A stretch of 64,000 bases of DNA. It comes from Candidatus Gastranaerophilales bacterium (GTDB taxonomy: Bacteria > Cyanobacteriota > Vampirovibrionia > Gastranaerophilales > Gastranaerophilaceae). Each line of letters starts with the position of its first letter. Position 1 is the stretch's first letter. Positions 37,570 through 46,700 of the stretch are shown piece by piece. The translations under genes and the position numbers were made by a program. Under the pieces are notes generated by a model, which saw only the letters and a list, made by a program, of their open reading frames with translations, searched no databases and was not told where the DNA came from. The stretch spans positions 272,988 through 336,987 of the forward strand of contig CALVAP010000004.1 of assembly GCA_944325625.1 (NCBI GenBank), read 5' to 3'.

Positions 37570-38546
37570 TTAACTAATTCCTTTTTCTCTTCTATCGACT
37601 TAATCCAATCTTGATTATTCAAATACCAAGCAATCGTAAGTTTTATACCTTCTTCAAAAGTTAAAGACGGTTCCCAGCCCAACTGCTCTTGTATTTTGGT
37701 ATTATCTATTGCATATCTTCTGTCATGTCCAAGCCTGTCTTGAACATACTCAATAGAGCTTTCGTCTTTCCCCATTGTATCTAATATAATTTTTGTAATC
37801 TCAATGTTAGTTTTTTCATTATGCCCGCCTATATTATAGACCTCACCTTCTTTGCCTTTATGGAGAACCACATCTATAGCCTGACAATGATCATAAACAT
37901 ATAACCAATCACGAACATTCATTCCATCCCCATATACCGGAACTTTCTGCCCTTTTAGAAGTCTTGAAATAAAATATGGTATAAGCTTTTCGGGATATTG
38001 GTATGGTCCGTAGTTGTTTGAACATCTCGTATTCAAAACAGGCATTTTATAGGTTTCAAAATACGAACGTACCAACAAATCCGCTCCGGCTTTTGAGGCT
38101 GAATACGGCGAATTTGGTGCTAACGGTGTCGTTTCGGTAAAATATCCTTCTGCACCCAATGTTCCATATACTTCATCCGTAGATACTTGCAAAAACCTCT
38201 GAATATTATGTTCTCGCGCCGACTGTAACAAATTCAGCGTACCTTGTATATTCGTTTCTACAAATATCTCAGGCCCGATTATTGACCTGTCTACATGGCT
38301 TTCCGCTGCAAAATTTACTATTGCATCAACCTCTTCACATATCTCTCTTACTACATTTTTATCACATATATTTCCAAGTACAAATGAATAGTTAGGATTT
38401 GACTTTACATCATCTAAGTTTGAAATATTCCCCGCATAAGTAAGACAGTCTAAATTAACAATTTTGTATTGAGGATGTTTGTTTAGCATATGCCTGATAA
38501 AACAGCTGCCAATGAACCCCGCACCACCTGTAACCAATATATTCAT
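37566..38546 (-). CDS. rfbB: dTDP-glucose 4,6-dehydratase RfbB (RmlB)
   Basis: Second enzyme: NAD-dependent dehydration. Signature VTGGAGFIGSCFIRHML, AESHVDRSIIGPEIFVETN, STDEVYGTLG (catalytic Asp-Glu), and the YSASKAGADLL active site (Tyr and Lys) are intact; CSNNYGPYQYPEKLIP follows. Length 326 aa. Overlaps rfbC by 4 bases. Confidence 0.96.
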   Translation of the reverse strand: MNILVTGGAGFIGSCFIRHMLNKHPQYKIVNLDCLTYAGNISNLDDVKSNPNYSFVLGNICDKNVVREICEEVDAIVNFAAESHVDRSIIGPEIFVETNIQGTLNLLQSAREHNIQRFLQVSTDEVYGTLGAEGYFTETTPLAPNSPYSASKAGADLLVRSYFETYKMPVLNTRCSNNYGPYQYPEKLIPYFISRLLKGQKVPVYGDGMNVRDWLYVYDHCQAIDVVLHKGKEGEVYNIGGHNEKTNIEITKIILDTMGKDESSIEYVQDRLGHDRRYAIDNTKIQEQLGWEPSLTFEEGIKLTIAWYLNNQDWIKSIEEKKELVK

Positions 38547-39100
38547 AAAATCTCCTTATAATCTATATCTTTTAAAAAAGGTTGATTTTTATCCTTTTCA
38601 CTGAGAATAGGAGCAAAATCGATACCCCAATCTACTTCTATATCAGAATCATTCCACCTTACTCCTCTGTCACATTCCTTGGAATATTCAGAGCTTGCCT
38701 TATAAATCAACTCGGCCTCTTCCGATAAGACAACAAAACCATGTGCAAATCCCTTAGGAATATAAAGCATATTCTTGTTTTCCTCGCTTAAATAAACTCC
38801 AACCCATTTTGAAAATGTTTCAGAATTTTTCCTTAAATCAACAGCAACATCAAAAATCTTTCCTCTTACACATCTTACCAACTTTGCTTGCGCATATGGT
38901 TCTGCTTGATAGTGCAACCCTCTAAGTACACCCTTTGAAGACTTTGAATGATTATCCTGACAAAATTCTACATCTATACCGTTTTTGACAAAATCAGATT
39001 TTTTGTAAGTTTCCATAAAAAATCCGCGTTCATCTGCAAAAACTTTAGGTTTTACAAGTATTACATCCCTTATTGACAACCGTTCGAACTCAAATGCCAT
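38543..39100 (-). CDS. rfbC: dTDP-4-dehydrorhamnose 3,5-epimerase RfbC (RmlC)
   Basis: Third enzyme: double epimerisation of the 4-keto sugar. A cupin fold; VFADERGFFMETYKKSDF, QDNHSKSSKGVLRGLHYQ (catalytic His), VDLRKNSETFSKWVG and YIPKGFAHGFVVLS are the family blocks. The start at 39100 is preferred because AAAGGAG lies just before it; an upstream in-frame ATG lacks support. It heads the rml set 36 bases after the MacB-type permease stop, so it may be co-transcribed with the efflux genes. Confidence 0.95.
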   Translation of the reverse strand: MAFEFERLSIRDVILVKPKVFADERGFFMETYKKSDFVKNGIDVEFCQDNHSKSSKGVLRGLHYQAEPYAQAKLVRCVRGKIFDVAVDLRKNSETFSKWVGVYLSEENKNMLYIPKGFAHGFVVLSEEAELIYKASSEYSKECDRGVRWNDSDIEVDWGIDFAPILSEKDKNQPFLKDIDYKEIL

Positions 39101-39136
39101 TGTTTCTCCTTTTTTGCAATTATAGCACAACTTATG

Positions 39137-40366
39137 CTATTCGTAACGTAATGCATCAATCGGATTTAACAATGAAGCCTTATATGCGGGGTAATATCCA
39201 AAGGCTACCCCTATTAAGCATGAAAAGCCCATAGACAGAAATATCGAAAACGATGAAATTGCAATTGTCATTTCTGAAAAGAATTTTATACCATATGCTA
39301 CTGATACACCTATTATTACACCTATTATTCCACCTATAACAGACAACAATAACGACTCTATTAAAAATTGTACTCTAATATCACTAGCCTTGGCCCCGAT
39401 TGCCATTCTTATACCTATTTCCTTTGTCCGTTCCGTCACTGACACCAGCATTATGTTCATAATCCCTATACCACCTACCAACAATGAAACTGATGCTATG
39501 GCTCCTAACAAAAGTCCCATGGTTTTTGTTGCCTCTTTTGCAGATTCCATCATTTGGGTTAGGTTTCTTACTGTAAAGTCATCATCCTGATTTTTACCTA
39601 TATTGTGCCTGCTCCTTAGAAGTTCTATAATCTGTTCCTCTGCCAATGACAAACTCTCTGAACTTCTGGCTTGAACATTTATTCGCTTTATCATTCCAGG
39701 AAAATCCGTACCAAATACTTTTTTCTGCGCCGTTGTTATGGGAATTAAGATAATATCATCTTGATCCATTCCCATTCCGTTTTCACCTTTGGTCTTTAAC
39801 AAACCAACAATTTTAAACGGTACATTCCCAATTCTAATAGTTTTATCAATCGGGTCAACATCTCCGAACAAATTTATCGCAACTGTATTACCAATCAACG
39901 CAACTTTTGTAACATTTTGAATATCTTCTGATATTATATTTCTTCCCGATTCCAACTCCCAGTTAGCAATCCTCAAATAAGACGGTCCCGTTCCTCCAAC
40001 TGCTGTTGACCAGTTTTGGTTACCGTAAGTTATTTGTTTGGCTTCATTCATATATGGCGCAACTCTCAATACAGCACTGCAATTTGCCTCTATAGCATAT
40101 GCATCTTTTAGGGTTAAAGTCGGTTTTGTACCGGACCCCATTCTTACTCCGCCTGAAGTCGATGATGCCGATGTAACCATTAGTTGGTTACTACCCATTG
40201 ATGCCATATCGTCAGCTATTTTCTTGCTTGCTCCTGAACCAACCGCCAGCATTACTATTACAGCACTTACACCTATTATTATACCTAAACTCGTAAGCAT
40301 TGAGCGCATTTTATTCACCCTTAGCGATACTACTGCCATTTTGAATGTAGAACCAAAATCTATCAT
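39137..40366 (-). CDS. MacB-type ABC transporter permease
   Basis: A MacB/FtsX-type permease of tripartite efflux systems. One N-terminal membrane helix (about 23-45, LTSLGIIIGVSAVIVML), a large periplasmic MacB_PCD domain (about 50-280) and three C-terminal helices in a FtsX domain (GGIGIMNIMLVSVTERTKEIGIR is diagnostic). 409 aa. Unlike full MacB, the ATPase is a separate gene, whose stop overlaps this start by 4 bases. Confidence 0.92.
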   Translation of the reverse strand: MIDFGSTFKMAVVSLRVNKMRSMLTSLGIIIGVSAVIVMLAVGSGASKKIADDMASMGSNQLMVTSASSTSGGVRMGSGTKPTLTLKDAYAIEANCSAVLRVAPYMNEAKQITYGNQNWSTAVGGTGPSYLRIANWELESGRNIISEDIQNVTKVALIGNTVAINLFGDVDPIDKTIRIGNVPFKIVGLLKTKGENGMGMDQDDIILIPITTAQKKVFGTDFPGMIKRINVQARSSESLSLAEEQIIELLRSRHNIGKNQDDDFTVRNLTQMMESAKEATKTMGLLLGAIASVSLLVGGIGIMNIMLVSVTERTKEIGIRMAIGAKASDIRVQFLIESLLLSVIGGIIGVIIGVSVAYGIKFFSEMTIAISSFSIFLSMGFSCLIGVAFGYYPAYKASLLNPIDALRYE

Positions 40367-41049
40367 GCCTTCACCTCATCAGACACAATATTTCCATCTT
40401 TAAATTTAACCACTCTTTTGCAATAATCCGCTATATCAGGTTCGTGAGTTACCAGTACTATCGTCTTTTTGTGAACTTCGTTCAACTTAACAAAAAAATC
40501 CATTACCTCATAACTCGTCTTTGTATCAAGATTTCCCGTGGGCTCATCGGCAAGTATTATTGGCGCATCGTTTACTATCGCTCTGGCGATTGCTACCCTT
40601 TGTTGTTGTCCTCCGGACATTTGATTTGGCATATGATGCTCTCGCTTTTCTAACCCAACTATTTTTAGTGCGTTTTCTGCTCTTTTCTTCCTCTCTTCCG
40701 GTGGAATTCCTTTATATATCATCGGTAACTCTACATTCTCCAGCGCTGATGTTCGGGATATAAGGTTAAACCCTTGAAAAACAAATCCAAGCTTTAAGTT
40801 TCTTATTTCAGATAACCTATCAGCATTTAAACTCATTACATCTATGCCATCTAAATGATAACTTCCTGATGTAGGCTTATCCAAACATCCTAACATGTTC
40901 ATAAACGTGGATTTCCCTGAACCGGATGTACCCATTATCGCCACAAATTCGCCATCTTCAATTGATAATGACACATCATTCAGTGCATTAAAAGAGCTTT
41001 CTCCTGTTGAATATGTCTTGATTGCGTTTTTTACCTCTATTAATGCCAC
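40363..41049 (-). CDS. MacB/LolD-type ABC transporter ATP-binding protein
   Basis: Energises the MacB-type permease. Walker A GTSGSGKSTFMNMLG, signature MSGGQQQRVAIARAIVND, Walker B PIILADEPTGNLDT and the H-loop VTHEPDIAD are intact. 228 residues. It overlaps the permease gene by 4 bases and the membrane-fusion gene by 1. Confidence 0.95.
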   Translation of the reverse strand: MALIEVKNAIKTYSTGESSFNALNDVSLSIEDGEFVAIMGTSGSGKSTFMNMLGCLDKPTSGSYHLDGIDVMSLNADRLSEIRNLKLGFVFQGFNLISRTSALENVELPMIYKGIPPEERKKRAENALKIVGLEKREHHMPNQMSGGQQQRVAIARAIVNDAPIILADEPTGNLDTKTSYEVMDFFVKLNEVHKKTIVLVTHEPDIADYCKRVVKFKDGNIVSDEVKA

Positions 41050-42209
41050 TAGAACATCCTCATTCCGGGTCTTTTACCGCCTTTTTTTGACTTCCTGTCT
41101 TCTGCAAACCCTATTATTACCGTTTCATTACCCTTGAGCTCTTTCGATGATATTTCAGTATTTACATCATCGCTAACACCTGCTGTAATATTAACTCTCT
41201 TGGGACGCTTATTTTCCATTATCCATATACCTTGTTCTTTGTATTTTGGTCCGCTTCCATCTATATTAGGTGTGAATTTTAATGCCGAATTGGGTACCGT
41301 CATTATATTCTCTTTTTTACTGGTTATAATAGAAACATTTGCCGTCATCCCAGGTATTATCAGACCTTCTTCATTGTCTACATCTACTATAACAGTGTAT
41401 GTTACTACGTTTTGTACCGTTGTTGCAGAAATTCTCACCTGCGTAACTTTACCATGAAAGACCCTATCTTTATATCCATCAAGGGTATAGTTAACATCCT
41501 GTCCTACTCTTACTTTTCCTATATCTGCTTCTGAAACACTAGTTTCTATCTGCATCTTAGTTAAGTCTTGGGCTACCATAAATAATGTCGGAGTCTGGAA
41601 ACTAGCTGCTACAGTCTGTCCAACATCAACATCCCTCGAAACAACTATTCCATCTACAGGTGATGTTATTTTTGTATACCTCATATTTGCAGATGCCGTT
41701 TTGTAGCTTGCTTCCGCTTGTGATATCTGCGCTTTTGCCGCTTCTACCTGCGCTACATCTGAAAAATATGTAGATTCCGCCAAATCTAACTCACTCTTGG
41801 ATATAAAATTTCTGGCATATAGATTTTTGTATCTGTTATATGTTTTTTTGTCATTCTCAGTTACGGCTAATATCTTCCTATAATTTGCCTTGGCATTTGC
41901 TATATTCGCTATGGATTGCTGTAACTGAGCTTCGAATAATGAGGTGTCTATTTGTGCCAACAATTGTCCTTGTTTTACCTCCGAATTATAATCAACATAT
42001 ATCTCCTTTATCAATCCGGATACTTGAGAACCTATGTTTACTGTCTTAACAGGATTAATTGTACCTGACGCTTCTACTACCTGTATAATCGTATTCCTTC
42101 CAATTGGGGCTGTTTCATATTTGACAGAACTTTTGCCCTTTTTTACAATTATGAGCAAGAAAACTATTACTATTAATATTATTATTGGTATCAGGTATTT
42201 TTTCTTCAT
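41049..42209 (-). CDS. MacA-like periplasmic adaptor (membrane fusion) protein
   Basis: Links the ABC permease to the TolC-like outer membrane channel. N-terminal anchor KKKYLIPIIILIVIVFLLII, then the biotinyl-lipoyl-like half-motifs (IGSQVSGLIKEIYVDYNSEV and ITSPVDGIVVSRDVDVGQTV) flanking a coiled coil (about 90-170) and beta-barrel (SVSEADIGKVRVGQ). 386 aa. It overlaps tolC-type gene by 4 bases. Confidence 0.93.
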   Translation of the reverse strand: MKKKYLIPIIILIVIVFLLIIVKKGKSSVKYETAPIGRNTIIQVVEASGTINPVKTVNIGSQVSGLIKEIYVDYNSEVKQGQLLAQIDTSLFEAQLQQSIANIANAKANYRKILAVTENDKKTYNRYKNLYARNFISKSELDLAESTYFSDVAQVEAAKAQISQAEASYKTASANMRYTKITSPVDGIVVSRDVDVGQTVAASFQTPTLFMVAQDLTKMQIETSVSEADIGKVRVGQDVNYTLDGYKDRVFHGKVTQVRISATTVQNVVTYTVIVDVDNEEGLIIPGMTANVSIITSKKENIMTVPNSALKFTPNIDGSGPKYKEQGIWIMENKRPKRVNITAGVSDDVNTEISSKELKGNETVIIGFAEDRKSKKGGKRPGMRMF

Positions 42210-43636
42210 CTTTCCCCCATGGCTTTTTCAAGTGATGCGCGTGCCATATTATAATCAAATACCGCTTGTACATATGACTGTTGGGCATTATTATAATTTT
42301 GCTTTGCATCTTGAAGTTGTATAAAATCACCTACGCCTACAGCATACCTTCCATCTGCAAGTTCAAAGTTTTCCAAGGTCTGTCTCACCTTCACTTCTAA
42401 TAATGGAATCCTTTTTTCAATCTGCTGCATATTTATGTAAGCATTTTGCACTTCGAAATATATATTTTGTTTGCTTAAATTTACGTTGTCAAGCGCTGCA
42501 TCAAGTTGAGCCCTTGCTTCTTCTATTTTGGAAACTGTATTCATGATATTTACCGTTGGAAAATCTAACGACGCAGAAAAACTCATCCCATTATTCACAA
42601 AATAATTTGTATTACGATGAGTATATCCGACCTTCCCGTTTATTGAGGGATAATATTCCCGCTTTACGTACTTCAAAGATTCTTCCATTGCTGCATATGT
42701 TGCTGCAAATGATAACAAATCAGGTCGTTGCTCATTCGCACGTTTTATTGCTTCTTCCAGTGTGTATGGGTATGGTTTAAACTGATAATTACTTAATAAA
42801 TCTGTCTTTTGCACAGATGTCGTAAATATTGTACCTTCCCCATCATATTTAACCGTATCATACTTTTCGTCAGGATTATCCGATATCAAACTTATGGGCG
42901 TAAATTGCTCGGTTGTAAAATTAAAAGTTTCGGTATTCTTTATTGAATAATCCGGCGCGTATGCAACATACATAGCATTGTTCAGTTTTACCATTGCGGT
43001 TTTTAAATCATTTTCTGCTTGTACAAGCTGTATCTTTGCATCACTCAAATAGACTTCTGCGTTTACCAAATCAATTTTTGACTTTGTACCTTCTTCAAAA
43101 TAAGCTTTTGTCCTCAAGTATTGTCTTTCATTTATCTGCACATTCGCAATTTGTATATCTCGCTTTGCCTGTGCCGAAAGAACTCCATAGTATGCTGATT
43201 TTACATCATATACAGCCTGAACTATTGCATCATCTACATCGTGCTTTGCTGCTATTTCTGAAAACTTCTGCATATTTATTCTGGCATTCGTCTTTCCAAA
43301 GTTGTATATCATCTGATTTAAAGATGCATTCGCCGAGTAGTAATTACTGTTACCTGACATATTTTTGGAACTGTCAGCCTGTCCATAATATCCCGTACCC
43401 GCCCCCAATGTCGGAAAATAATCAGACTTTGCTTGACCTATCCTGCTTTTAGCTGCTAAAGCATAATTCTTGCTCATATTTATCTTAGGACTGTTTTTTA
43501 TCGCCAAATTTATACAATCCTGTAACTCCAATGTAGAATTCTCAGCTATTTCATCGATCGCAAAACAAGGCATTGCCAATGTCCATAATAATAATGCCAA
43601 AGAAAAAATTTTTTTTATTTTTTGTGAAAAAATCAC
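42206..43636 (-). CDS. TolC-family outer membrane efflux protein
   Basis: An outer-membrane/periplasmic channel for the MacAB-type pump. A signal peptide (about 1-27, ending AMPCFA) precedes two TolC repeats with long coiled coils and LQDCINLAIKNSPKINMSK plus TLEEAIKRANEQRPDLLSFAA, the typical duplicated motif. 476 aa. The start codon is GTG (43636-43634) with GGAAGGG upstream. It is the first gene of the efflux-rhamnose minus-strand unit. Confidence 0.9.
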   Translation of the reverse strand: MIFSQKIKKIFSLALLLWTLAMPCFAIDEIAENSTLELQDCINLAIKNSPKINMSKNYALAAKSRIGQAKSDYFPTLGAGTGYYGQADSSKNMSGNSNYYSANASLNQMIYNFGKTNARINMQKFSEIAAKHDVDDAIVQAVYDVKSAYYGVLSAQAKRDIQIANVQINERQYLRTKAYFEEGTKSKIDLVNAEVYLSDAKIQLVQAENDLKTAMVKLNNAMYVAYAPDYSIKNTETFNFTTEQFTPISLISDNPDEKYDTVKYDGEGTIFTTSVQKTDLLSNYQFKPYPYTLEEAIKRANEQRPDLLSFAATYAAMEESLKYVKREYYPSINGKVGYTHRNTNYFVNNGMSFSASLDFPTVNIMNTVSKIEEARAQLDAALDNVNLSKQNIYFEVQNAYINMQQIEKRIPLLEVKVRQTLENFELADGRYAVGVGDFIQLQDAKQNYNNAQQSYVQAVFDYNMARASLEKAMGER

Positions 43637-43723
43637 AACCCTTCCTCTTCCCTTTAGAACATAATAATACTACTATATATTTTTTTATTAATCGGATAAA
43701 TAGAGGAAAAATTATTCAAAAAA

Positions 43724-43758
43724 AAGAAGCGGGCAAGAATAAATCTTACCCGCTTCTT
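43724..43758 (-). terminator. Strong rho-independent terminator of the TPS locus
   Basis: A 10-bp stem (AAGAAGCGGG / CCCGCTTCTT) with extra inner pairs and a U-tract on the minus strand lies just past the tpsA stop at 43774. Confidence 0.9.
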
Positions 43759-43773
43759 AAATTTCTTCTAGAA

Positions 43774-46700
43774 TTATCTACCATTCATCATTCCTAGATA
43801 AAGTATCATTGATGATGTGAACTGGTCAATTGCGTTGAACTTAACACCTGCTGTACCGTGTGCTGCGTCTGTTCTGACTACTTGACCTTCTACTGTAAAC
43901 GGTAAGCCTTTGTAGTCCATTGTGATCTGAATATTTTCACCTACGCTAGGTAATTCTGTAGTTTTTACCAACATACCTTGTTTCGAAATATTCAATACGT
44001 CTTGAACTTTTGCACCTGATTCAGAATCTGAGTTGAGCAATACATATTCACTTGCTGCTACATTATATCTCAAATCTTGACGGTGGTTTCTTACTGATGC
44101 ATTACCTTTGTCATCATCTGACAAGAATTTCATATTTCTTTGGTCTCTGTCGTCCCATTCATAGTTAGTATCACCACCATCCGGCGTATTTGGATCAACT
44201 TGTCCCATTATATGAATATTCAGGATTTTATCTGCTTCTGGAACTCCAACTTCGTCGGCAATAACATCACCTTTTACTATTACATTAATTGAGTGATTTA
44301 AGTCATTGTATGGGAGTTCACCAATAGAACCTGCAGGGTCTTTTTCATTAAGGTTGGCTGTGATGTCTATATCTCCGTCTGATACTATACCTACATTATC
44401 GCCACCACCGTTAAGTACACTGTCACCTGCTTCTATTTTAACATCGCCACCAGATATGATATTTCCATCTTCTTTATCGTGAGGAATTATTATATCTTCA
44501 TTACCTCTGATGCCTACATCTTCACCGGCTTCGATTCTATCAACTGTTAAATCACCGTAGCCTTCAATGTATACACCACCATTAGGTGCATGCGCATCCA
44601 GTTTATCACCTACTGATACTGTTAAGTAATGATCAGGATCACCTACGTTGTCATTATTTGATACAAGGTGTAAATCTTCACCTGCAGTTATCGCCGGTCT
44701 GCTAGTTCCTGTTTGGTGTATATAACCGTCGGTTTCTATTCCAACGTCTTTTCCAGCGTTGATTTTACCTACTGTTATATTATCTTTTGAACCTATGTAT
44801 ACTCCGCCTTGCGGTGCATTAGCATCCAATACTCCGCCTACTTTAACTTGCAGATAGTTATCAGGATCGCCTACATCACTTTTAGCTGATTCCAAATTCA
44901 TATCTTTTCCTGCTATTATCGTCGGATTTGATGGATCAGCCTTTGAGGTTTGATGTATGTATCCATCTGCCTTTAATCCTACATTAGTACCTGCTTCAAC
45001 CTTGTCTACATTGAGGTTTCCAAGTCCTTCAATATATACTCCGCCTTTCGGAGCCGTTGCATCCAAGGCACCACCTACTTTTACGCTCAAATAGTTGTTA
45101 GGATCACCTACATCCGAGCCATTTGATACCAATGTAAGGTCTTTTCCTGTCGTTATTGCAGGTTTTGTTCCTGATACTGTCTGATGAATATATCCGTCAC
45201 CGATTATTATTGCATCTTGACCTGCTACAACTTTTCCTATTGTCAAATTGTCAGGAGTTCCTATATATACACCGCCATTTTCAGCTACTGCATCTAATGC
45301 TCCGCCTACGCTTACTTGTAAGTATTTGTTAGGATCACCTACATTATCCTTAGCAGATGTCAAGCTCATATCATTACCTGATTTGAATGATACCTTACCA
45401 TCTGTAGTTTGGTGTATATATCCATCCGCTGCTATAGCCAGATTTCCTCCTGCTTCTATCACGTCGCCAACTTGTACGTTACCGCCTGCTTTTACATCTG
45501 CATCTTTGCCTGCTGTCGCTTTTACTATATTTGCGTCTTTTGCTGCATCCAATTTCAGGTTCTCACCTGCATTTGCATTAGCTATCGTCAACATTCCCGG
45601 CGTTTTTAGTGCTATATCTTTTCCAGCTGTTGCACTCGTTACATTCAAGTCTTCCAACCCTTCAATGTACACGCCGCCATTTGGTGCTGCTGCATCTAAT
45701 GCACCACCTAAAGATATAGTCAGGTAATTGTCAGCAGCTCCGACATCTTTACTCATTGAAGAAAGACTTATATCATTTCCTGCCTTTATCGCCGGTCTTA
45801 CTTGCGTATTATCTGCTTGCAATATAGCACCTTCGCCAGCTATTTTTACATTATTTCCTGCTTTTACTATCTCATCAATTATCACGTCGCCAGACTGTTG
45901 AATTGATACATCATTTGCCGCTTCCACAACACCAACATGCGCTGTATCTATAGTTCCTAGATATACATTTGCACCTTCTGTTGTCGCTGCTGCATCTATC
46001 TTACCACCGGCTTTTACCGTAAAGTGCTTATCAATTGCTCCTATATCACCTGCATTCGCTGTCAATTTTACATTGTTTCCTGCACTTACTGCGGGATTAG
46101 CACCTACTGCTCCGGATTTAATAACATTTGCGTTTACGGTTGCATCATTTCCTGCTTTGGCATTAGCTATTGTCGCTGTTCCTTTTGCATTTACTGTTAT
46201 ATCTTTACCTGCTTCCGCTTTAGAAACATTAGCATCCTTATCCGCTGCCATTGTGAGATTACCTCCGGCATTTGCACTCAATACCGTCAAGGTACCAGGA
46301 GTTTTTAATGATATATCTTGTCCAGCTGTTGCGCTGTTCACATTTAAATCATCTACACCATTTATGTATACTCCGCCATTGGGCGCTGCTGCATCAAGCA
46401 ATCCTCCTACTTTTACTGTCAAATAACCATCCGGTAGTCCTACATTTGCCCCAGAAGATGTCAATGACATATCATTGCCCGATTCTATAGCTGTTCCGCT
46501 TACGTTCTGTATTATATTTCCTACTGCATCTATAACTACATCGTTACCAGCAGTGATTTTTTCATTTATTGCCAACTTGCCTGCTGCACCGATATTTGCA
46601 TCCGCCACAGCTTCTATTAAACCAACGTTTCCGTTGCTATTTGCTAAGAAAATATTTACATTGTTACCATTAGCATTAACGTTATTAGCTGCATCTACCG

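Noticed and set aside
44500..46450. CRISPR-like array from periodic repeats
   Set aside because: The periodicity is coding (228-400 bases, in frame, diverged units), not short identical repeats with unique spacers.
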